From: Cyanobacteriota bacterium
Lineage (GTDB): Bacteria; Cyanobacteriota; Cyanobacteriia; Leptolyngbyales; Leptolyngbyaceae
Assembly: GCA_027482985.1 (NCBI GenBank)
Contig: JAIXVO010000286.1
Location: 1 to 21,561, forward strand
Reading direction: 5' to 3'
DNA: 21,561 nucleotides
Positions 16,454-21,561 of this stretch are shown one piece after another. The notes below the pieces were generated by a model. It was not told the DNA's origin, ran no database searches, and worked only from the letters and a program-made list of their open reading frames with translations. The position numbers were made by a program, and so were the translations under genes. The stretch's first letter is position 1. Every line of letters begins with the position of its first letter.

Positions 16454-16480
16454 GTAGAGACGATGCCGTTAGCACGTCTC
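16454..16480. repeat. Dispersed palindromic repeat, GTAGAGACG family (copy C)
   Basis: It begins GTAGAGACGATGCC and ends AGCACGTCTC. It is close to copy A at 2944-2969. The GAGACG and CGTCTC arms pair. Confidence 0.8.
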
Positions 16481-16574
16481 CCACGGGAACCAAGGGAAAA
16501 GGAGAGATCGGGCAGGGATCATGCTTCCGATAGCAATCCGAGAGAAGGGCGATCGCCCCTCCCCCAACCGTCCC

Positions 16575-17003
16575 TCAAACCGCTGCCGTGGCTGGTTTTT
16601 CTTCACGCACATAACCTTGCGTACCGAGTTGAATTAACTCGACTTTGTAACCATCGGGATCAGTGACAAAGGCAATCACCGTAGACCCATGTTTCATCGG
16701 ACCGGGTTCACGAGCCACATTGCCACCCTGTTGCCGAATGGCCTCACAGGTAGCGTAAATGTCTTCCACCCCGATCGCGATGTGACCATAGGCATCGCCC
16801 AGATCATAACGATCGGTGCCCCAATTGTGGGTGAGTTCCAAAACGGTGTGATCGGATTCTTCGCCATAACCGACAAAGGCCAGTGTGAACTCACCAGCGG
16901 GATAATCTTTTTGGCGCAACAATTTCATGCCTAACAGATTGCAGTAGAAGTTCAGAGAACGTTCCAGATTGCCGACTCGCAGCATGGTATGAAGTAGTCG
17001 CAT
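16575..17003 (-). CDS. gloA: Lactoylglutathione lyase (glyoxalase I)
   Basis: Converts the hemithioacetal of methylglyoxal and glutathione to S-lactoylglutathione, detoxifying methylglyoxal in the cytoplasm. The 142-residue protein has two beta-alpha-beta-beta-beta modules of the VOC fold. The four metal ligands fall at His5, Glu56, His74 and Glu122, the same positions as in E. coli GloA, which points to the Ni/Co-type enzyme. Start is ATG 17003 with AGGA about ten bases upstream; an in-frame GTG at 17006 would add one residue. The C-terminal tail ([12 protein letters not shown]) is short and unstructured. It lies about 60 bases downstream of thf1 in the same direction. Confidence 0.97.
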   Translation of the reverse strand: MRLLHTMLRVGNLERSLNFYCNLLGMKLLRQKDYPAGEFTLAFVGYGEESDHTVLELTHNWGTDRYDLGDAYGHIAIGVEDIYATCEAIRQQGGNVAREPGPMKHGSTVIAFVTDPDGYKVELIQLGTQGYVREEKPATAAV

Positions 17004-17064
17004 CACAAGATCCTAAACGCGTCTCTTCTATTGTGCCAAAGGAATCCCCGTAATTCTGCTGACC

Positions 17065-17808
17065 CTAAGGATTAGAAGGTGTTTCGTTCTTAGGAGCCTC
17101 CGCTGGCGTATCGACATCAGGGGCAGGAGTGCCGTTTTTCTCCTGTTGGCGTTGTTCCCGTTTTTTCTTGTCAGCCGCCAGCATATCCGCGATCGCGGCT
17201 TGGGCTTGAGCCAGTTTTTCCAAATTACTGCGATACAGCTCCAGATCTTTCTGGACTTTATCTTGCGGCAACCGCAGCGCCGCACAGGCTTGCTTCAGTA
17301 ATTCTTCGCGCTGGGCTTCATTTTTGACCGCCACCGGATCAACCGTTTCAAACAGGGTGAACAGGCCGATCGCGAACAGGCGACTGTACTTGAACTTGGG
17401 ATTGTTCGCGATCGCCTTAATTGCCTCTTGCAGATCATCCCCGTCGTAGGCAGTCGCGGTGTGTTCCAACCAGGCCACGATATCTTTGGCCGATTTTTGA
17501 CTCACGGCAGCTTGCAGGCGCTGGGCATCGTGGCGGTAGCGTTGGGGATCATCCTGGAGCGATTGACAAATGGCCTCAAAAATATGGGATTTGTCAGCTT
17601 CCGGGCGATATCCCTGCATGAAGCGATCGAAGGAAGTCACCACTCCCAACGCGTAAATGGGATTGTATTGGTAGTCCACATTCACGCTCAGCAAATGCAT
17701 CTCGACCATGAGTTCTTCTACCACTCGCCGATAGATGGAGTTAATCGGACGCGTGTGGGTGGTGTAGAAAGCGCGTTTTGTATCAGAAACGGTGCGGACA
17801 GTGTTCAC
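17065..17808 (-). CDS. thf1: Thylakoid formation protein Thf1 / Psb29
   Basis: A protein of thylakoid membranes found in cyanobacteria and plastids. It supports photosystem II assembly and repair and the stability of FtsH complexes. The 247-residue sequence opens with the diagnostic TVSDTKRAFYTTHTRPINSI followed by YRRVVEELMVEMHLLSVNVD. The middle is helical. The last third is a charged coiled coil (LEKLAQAQAAIADMLAADKKKREQRQQ) with a low-complexity tail rich in Pro and Glu. Start is GTG 17808, which gives the family N-terminus exactly; no ATG is close. The sequence lies between the potassium channel gene and gloA, all on one strand with gaps of about 60-70 bases, so co-transcription is possible. 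Confidence 0.96.
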   Translation of the reverse strand: MNTVRTVSDTKRAFYTTHTRPINSIYRRVVEELMVEMHLLSVNVDYQYNPIYALGVVTSFDRFMQGYRPEADKSHIFEAICQSLQDDPQRYRHDAQRLQAAVSQKSAKDIVAWLEHTATAYDGDDLQEAIKAIANNPKFKYSRLFAIGLFTLFETVDPVAVKNEAQREELLKQACAALRLPQDKVQKDLELYRSNLEKLAQAQAAIADMLAADKKKREQRQQEKNGTPAPDVDTPAEAPKNETPSNP

Positions 17809-17876
17809 AATAGGATCTTCGTTGTGCGACTCTTTACCATTTTCCCGCTTGATGGTAAGTTTGCCAAGCTTTGTTC

Positions 17877-18860
17877 TTAGGTCTGGGGATCAAGGACACC
17901 AGCAGGGATCGGCTCAACATCATGAAACAGCGTGTAGTCAATGGTGCGTTGCCCATCGGAGGCGATCGAAATAATATCAGTAAAGCGGTGATTCCAGTAA
18001 ATCTGGCGAACGGCATAGACATAGCGAGCATGAACGGTTTGGGAGACGGTTTCATCGATCCCCGTGAGCGAAACCAAAATTTCCGCATTGCTGGCCGCTA
18101 ACGATTCCGGGGTTTCGCCATAGAGGGGACTGTCGGCATCCAGAGGGTGCATCCCTGTCCAAGTGAGGATGAAAAACGGACTGTGATTGCGGATCAGGTT
18201 CATGTCGTAAATCCGGCGCATGGGATAGCCTTCCGCCGTCAATTCATCCCGAATCAGCGTTACCCAGAGGCGGGCTTCGAGAATTTGATTCCCGCGTTTA
18301 TTCGCAGCCCGAAACATGAGGGTGGGCACCCCGTTGTAGGGCATGATCACCGCCGTTTGACTGAGCAACACCCGCGCTGTGGGGCGGGAGAACCGGGCAA
18401 ACATCAGCCCCGTTGCCATGGCCACGCCCAACAATCCCGCAAATGCTTCGATCGCCACCAAAATATTGGCGTACATTGTTTTGGGAAACATCGCTCCATA
18501 ACCGATCGTGGCCATGGTTTGGACACTGAAGAAAAAGGCATCGGCAAAAGAACCGGGACGGGCGTTAGCGATATTATCGGAGCCGATTAAGTAAGCGATC
18601 GCAAAGACGGTATTGATCGCTAAATATAAGCCCAGAACTAAGCCCAAAAACTGCCACCAGGGAATCGTCAGCAGCAGATGATACAAGTCCTTCCAGGGGG
18701 AGTAATGCTGCCCCAAGCGGATGGTACTCAGTTGCCCATTGGGGCTGATTACTTGCTTCGAGTTGCCACTCTGCGCCCGTTTTCTGCGGTTCCGGGGAGA
18801 TTTGCTGGGTGATTGAAGCGCGGAAGTCGGTGTGAGCGGAGGCTTACTGGATCGAGTCAT
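17877..18860 (-). CDS. Inward-rectifier-type potassium channel (KirBac family)
   Basis: A 327-residue potassium channel. About 55 basic, Ser/Pro-rich residues precede a slide-helix region (SPWKDLYHLLLTIPW). TM1 is around residues 69-92. The pore helix (SFADAFFFSVQTMA) leads to the selectivity filter TIGYG at 118-122, then TM2 (ILVAIEAFAGLLGVAMATGL). The cytoplasmic Ig-like domain of Kir channels follows, with RFSRPTARVLLSQTAVI and TLMFRAANKRGNQILEA as typical elements. In eukaryotic Kir channels this domain gates the pore in response to lipids. The channel probably sits in the plasma or thylakoid membrane. Start is ATG 18860; no Shine-Dalgarno is obvious. The stop is 68 bases before the thf1 start. 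Confidence 0.95.
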   Translation of the reverse strand: MTRSSKPPLTPTSALQSPSKSPRNRRKRAQSGNSKQVISPNGQLSTIRLGQHYSPWKDLYHLLLTIPWWQFLGLVLGLYLAINTVFAIAYLIGSDNIANARPGSFADAFFFSVQTMATIGYGAMFPKTMYANILVAIEAFAGLLGVAMATGLMFARFSRPTARVLLSQTAVIMPYNGVPTLMFRAANKRGNQILEARLWVTLIRDELTAEGYPMRRIYDMNLIRNHSPFFILTWTGMHPLDADSPLYGETPESLAASNAEILVSLTGIDETVSQTVHARYVYAVRQIYWNHRFTDIISIASDGQRTIDYTLFHDVEPIPAGVLDPQT

Positions 18861-19440
18861 GGCAGGAGGGCGATCGCGTCCATTTGTTTGTGACTATACA
18901 CGCTCTGCTTCCCGTTTGACAGCGCCAAATTATCATAGTACATTTTTACCATTACACTTCATCGCTCCACTAACAAACGGCCTCCAACGCACGCTGGGGG
19001 TCGTTTTCTTGGCGCTTGCTAAGATTCAATTGCGATAGGCACGCCCTTAGAAAAAGCACTATAAAATCCAAGTGATCCATCCTCACAAGGATCTGTGGTG
19101 ATTGCCGAGTTGTTTGGTGGGGAACCCCAATTGATCTATCTCATGCCAAGTCCGTCATGGGTCTGACATACAAAATTCTCGACAATGCCACAAGGACTAA
19201 TCCAGACTTTGCAAAAATGGTAAATAGATCCATGTCAACGTCTTTCACACATCCCCCCTTGGCGACAGCTCCTTTGAGCACGAGCGAAATCGGGGTTTCC
19301 GGGCCGCTATTGGCTCGGATCCGGACGGCAACTGATTCCCACTTTGATCCCGGTCATGCCCTGATCGCAGCCGTGATTTTGGGAGTATCTTGAGTTGCCT
19401 ACAAGCAACTTGTGACCAAAGCGAAACGGTAATTTTCTTG
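18861..19440. other. Divergent intergenic region, 580 bases, no certain gene
   Basis: This is the largest gap in the window. It contains AT-rich promoter-like sequence near 18937-18955 and a TATAAA box at 19060-19065. The latter is followed by a possible hairpin (GATCC at 19074-19078 with GGATC at 19089-19093) and the small inverted sequence GGGGAACCCC near 19119-19128. These features could mark a small RNA or a long leader, but I cannot match them to a known RNA. A 78-codon frame (19157-19393, plus) is open across the right half. Confidence 0.5.
19157..19393 (+). CDS. Possible small protein of unknown function (78 codons)
   Basis: An open frame from ATG 19157 to TGA 19393, with a second in-frame ATG at 19232 giving a 53-residue form. 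I do not recognise it. The second half is Ser/Thr/Pro-rich and ends in a mildly hydrophobic stretch (HALIAAVILGVS). There is no Shine-Dalgarno before either ATG. It ends shortly before the alpha/beta hydrolase, so it might be a leader ORF of that operon or just chance open sequence. Confidence 0.2.
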   Translation: MGLTYKILDNATRTNPDFAKMVNRSMSTSFTHPPLATAPLSTSEIGVSGPLLARIRTATDSHFDPGHALIAAVILGVS

Positions 19441-20163
19441 ATGTCTTCCCCTTGTGTTATTGGGCAACCTGTCAACTTACGAGCTGGTGTGCAGTTACAG
19501 GTGAACTATACCTCCGGTCGGCAACCCGCGCTGGTGTTTGTGCATGGCGGGCTGGGGAATCGCTGGAACTGGCGATCGCAGTTTGAGTACGCCGCCACTC
19601 AAGGCTGGACGGCGCTCACCTATGATCTCGCTGGGCATGGGGAATCAACCCCTTACCCCCGCTATTCAATTGGGCGGCATTGTCGTGATTTGCACCGCCT
19701 GCTTCAGCATTTTCAAATTTCAGCTCCGATTCTGTGTTGCCACAGCTACGGCGTGCCGATTGGGTTGGAATGGGCGCAACGCTATCCGGTGGGGGGGCTG
19801 GTGTTAATTGCAGGTGGGTCACACAATTTAACGCCTTGGTGGGAATTTCCGCTGGTGAAGTTGCTGAAATGGAGCGATCGCCAGTCAGAAGTCTATGGCG
19901 CAATGGAAATTTTTTGGGGCTATGACTTTTTCTCTCGCCGCAAAACGGAACGCTATATTCATATTCCCACGCTGGTGATTACCGGGGGTCGCGATCCCGC
20001 CTTTAACGCTCAGATGGGAGCGGAGTTAGCGAGGCAGTTTCGGTTCAATCATCATCTCCACTTTTCCAAAGCGGGACATGGGGTGATGCAAGATTATGCG
20101 GCGGCGGTGAATCACGCGATCGCGCAATGGGTGGCGGCTTGGGAGGGGGTTACAACCAGATGA
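19441..20163 (+). CDS. Alpha/beta hydrolase
   Basis: A 240-residue alpha/beta-hydrolase of unknown substrate, apparently cytoplasmic (no signal peptide). The oxyanion-loop motif FVHGGLGN is at about 34-40. The YDLAGHGES strand-loop follows at 61-69. The nucleophile elbow is C-H-S-Y-G with Ser102, where Cys100 replaces the usual first Gly of GxSxG. The acid is likely Asp185 (GGRDP) and the base His213 (AGHG). The triad is thus complete. ATG 19441 is preferred because the fold starts soon after it; a TTG at 19390 would add 17 residues without support. Neither has a good ribosome binding site. The stop overlaps the next ATG as ATGA, so the two proteins are translationally coupled. Confidence 0.85.
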   Translation: MSSPCVIGQPVNLRAGVQLQVNYTSGRQPALVFVHGGLGNRWNWRSQFEYAATQGWTALTYDLAGHGESTPYPRYSIGRHCRDLHRLLQHFQISAPILCCHSYGVPIGLEWAQRYPVGGLVLIAGGSHNLTPWWEFPLVKLLKWSDRQSEVYGAMEIFWGYDFFSRRKTERYIHIPTLVITGGRDPAFNAQMGAELARQFRFNHHLHFSKAGHGVMQDYAAAVNHAIAQWVAAWEGVTTR

Positions 20164-21155
20164 AAATCAAACCGAAAGCACTGTTAACAAGCACCGCGAT
20201 CGCCCTCACTCTGGTAGCGGGAACAGGCTACTGGTATGTGTTTTTAGCCAATGCGCCGCAACTCGATCCACCCCCCGCTGAAGCCAATACGGGCTTGTCC
20301 TTTCAAGTCGAGTCATTTCAGAGTCGGGCGATGGGGCAAGTGCGCAAATATGGAGTGGTGTTGCCCTCCGGCTATGACCAGCATCCGACAAAACGCTACC
20401 CGGTGGTGATTTTGCTGCATGGGGGGCATGGTGGTGAACGAGACTTTCAAGATAAAGCGCGGTTAACTTCCGTGTTGCATGATGTCTATACAACTCAACG
20501 ACTGCCAGCGGCGATCGTGATTACGCCAGATGGTAACGATAATCGGGGCAGCACACCGTTTTGGGACCCGGATTATTTTGATGGTCCGAATGGGAAGGTC
20601 AGTACGTTGATTGGCTCAGAGTTAGTCAACGTCGTGAAATCGCGGTACCGCACGCTGGCACAACCGCAATTTTGGGCGATCGGGGGATTATCCTCCGGCG
20701 GCTGGGGCGCGTTGAATATTGGCTTGCGGCATCGGCAACAGTTCCACACGTTTTTCAGCCACACGGGTTACTTTATCGATGACAGTGGAGCGGCGAATAG
20801 TCCTCAACTGTTTGTGACCCAAATTCCCCCCCGCGATCGCCAGGCTTTACGGGTTTACCTCGATGCGGGCGAAGATGACCACAAGTATTTGGAGGCCACC
20901 CGCAGCTTTCATGACGTGCTGAATCGAGCGGGAATTGTGAATCAATTTCATGTTTTTCCTGGTGGGCATGGCATTGTCGGGCAAAATGTGGGCTGGAACT
21001 ACTGGCACAAGCATCTTGCCGATTCGTTGACGTTCGTTGGTCAACAGTTTCAAGCCGCCCTGACCCATTCCCCGCCCGCCGCCCCCCGTTCTCAGGAGCA
21101 CCCGCATGGTGGAACCCACAACCCCGCTCAGCCCCAGTCCCATCGGCAAAATTAG
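20160..21155 (+). CDS. Membrane-anchored esterase (esterase D / antigen 85-like family)
   Basis: A 331-residue protein with a basic N-terminus and a single hydrophobic segment (about residues 8-32: a signal peptide or signal anchor), so the catalytic part probably faces the periplasm. The fold shows VVILLHGGHGGERDF as oxyanion region. The nucleophile elbow is GLSSG with Ser178. A likely acid lies in the DAGEDD loop (near Asp239), and His270 lies in FPGGHG. The last about 30 residues are Pro/His/Gln-rich and unstructured, because this end overlaps the next gene. Start is ATG 20160, in the ATGA overlap with the upstream stop, with GGGAGGGGG about ten bases before. Position and topology resemble esterases that hydrolyse aminoacylated phosphatidylglycerol next to MprF-type genes; that role is inference. 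Confidence 0.85.
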   Translation: MKIKPKALLTSTAIALTLVAGTGYWYVFLANAPQLDPPPAEANTGLSFQVESFQSRAMGQVRKYGVVLPSGYDQHPTKRYPVVILLHGGHGGERDFQDKARLTSVLHDVYTTQRLPAAIVITPDGNDNRGSTPFWDPDYFDGPNGKVSTLIGSELVNVVKSRYRTLAQPQFWAIGGLSSGGWGALNIGLRHRQQFHTFFSHTGYFIDDSGAANSPQLFVTQIPPRDRQALRVYLDAGEDDHKYLEATRSFHDVLNRAGIVNQFHVFPGGHGIVGQNVGWNYWHKHLADSLTFVGQQFQAALTHSPPAAPRSQEHPHGGTHNPAQPQSHRQN

Positions 21156-21561
21156 TCGGCGCACGCGGATTGGCTTATGGACCGCCGCCTTATTGACTGG
21201 CACCATGGGCGTGGTCAATTTGTTATCGGCAGTGACTCCCTCCCAGCCCGATCGCCGCGCCTGGTTAGAATTATTTTTGCCGTTTTATATCCGCTCTGGG
21301 GGCCGCATTTTTGCCGCGATCGCCGGTTTTGCCCTGCTGGTGTTAGCTGTCAACTTGCTGCGGCGCAAACACACGGCCTGGGTGTTAACCGTGGGCTTAC
21401 TGACCATTTCGATCATCAGCCATTTGATTAAGGGGTTGGACTTTGAGGAATGCCTGCTGGCGATCGTTTTGCTGGGGCAACTGATTTTGATGCGGGATGT
21501 GTTTACGGCCAAATCCGATCGCCCCTCTGTAGCCCAGGGCTTGCGGGTGTTGCTGGCGGCG
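21106..21561 (+). CDS. MprF-like phosphatidylglycerol aminoacyltransferase, N-terminal part (cut by window edge)
   Basis: An open frame from ATG 21106, without stop, to the right edge (152 codons visible). AGGAG at 21094-21098 is well placed before it. It has a short soluble start (MVEPTTPLSPSPIGKISRR) and about four hydrophobic segments (LWTAALLTGTMGVVNLLSAV, then IFAAIAGFALLVLAVNLL, WVLTVGLLTISIIS and LLAIVLLGQLILM). The linking motif RRKHTAW, then HLIKGLDFEE, is characteristic of the membrane part just before the DUF2156 catalytic domain in MprF proteins, which transfer Lys or Ala from tRNA to phosphatidylglycerol. The protein seems to lack the long N-terminal flippase part of full MprF. 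It overlaps the esterase gene by 50 bases. The catalytic domain lies outside the window. Confidence 0.75.
   Translation, partial: MVEPTTPLSPSPIGKISRRTRIGLWTAALLTGTMGVVNLLSAVTPSQPDRRAWLELFLPFYIRSGGRIFAAIAGFALLVLAVNLLRRKHTAWVLTVGLLTISIISHLIKGLDFEECLLAIVLLGQLILMRDVFTAKSDRPSVAQGLRVLLAA

Larger units (their letters stand above)
16274..16574. other. Intergenic repeat block between gloA and the porin gene
   Basis: No gene is seen. From left to right it holds the porin upstream region, three GGAGTCA heptads, a polypurine tract rich in GGAAT and GAAAGG (to about 16407), two GTAGAG-type hairpin repeats, a further purine-rich stretch and a 12-base palindrome GGGCGATCGCCC (HIP1 extended by two bases on each side) just after the gloA stop. 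Confidence 0.85.

Overview
The window is a piece of a cyanobacterial chromosome of moderately high GC. Three things support this: the octamer GCGATCGC (HIP1) occurs well over 30 times on reading; cyanobacterial marker genes are present (Thf1/Psb29, a four-ACT aspartate kinase, an SLH-OprB porin); and the RNase P RNA is of typical cyanobacterial type. Hopanoid genes are also present. I cannot name a genus. Most of the window is ordinary core and accessory chromosome. I see no phage, transposase, CRISPR array, tRNA or rRNA.

Layout. 1-2816, minus strand: the start of a SAM-dependent methyltransferase cut by the window edge, preceded by mutS2. 2817-3146: a repeat-rich divergent intergenic region. 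3147-3560: rnpB (RNase P RNA), plus strand. 3676-6964, plus strand: aspartate kinase lysC, a nucleoside-phosphorylase-like protein (candidate HpnG) and lexA. 6965-7233: a repeat and hairpin region between convergent genes. 7234-10542: hpnB-like glycosyltransferase (minus) diverging from squalene-hopene cyclase shc (plus). 10589-16243, minus strand: polA, a DUF389 membrane protein and an SLH/OprB porin. 16274-16574: a second copy of the composite repeat found at 2850-2970. 16575-18860, minus strand: gloA, thf1/psb29 and a Kir-type potassium channel. 18861-19440: a divergent intergenic region of unclear content. 19441 to the end, plus strand: a tightly overlapping set of a cytoplasmic alpha/beta hydrolase, a membrane-anchored esterase and the start of an MprF-like aminoacyl-phosphatidylglycerol synthase.

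How the genes relate. Shc makes the hopene core. The HpnB-like glycosyltransferase and the phosphorylase are the kinds of enzyme that handle or trim hopanoid side chains, so 5556-10542 looks like a loose hopanoid locus interrupted by lexA. The 3' operon pairs a putative periplasmic esterase with an MprF-like synthase. That is the same kind of pairing as the aminoacyl-PG synthase/hydrolase pairs known in other bacteria, and it is the most testable functional idea here.

The most unusual DNA is the short-repeat material. A composite of polypurine tract, GGAGTCA-type heptads and a GTAGAGACG...CGTCTC hairpin occurs twice. Its heptads and tracts are arranged head to head between mutS2 and rnpB and run up to both predicted -10 boxes. 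Related heptads also appear in frame inside mutS2 at two interdomain positions.
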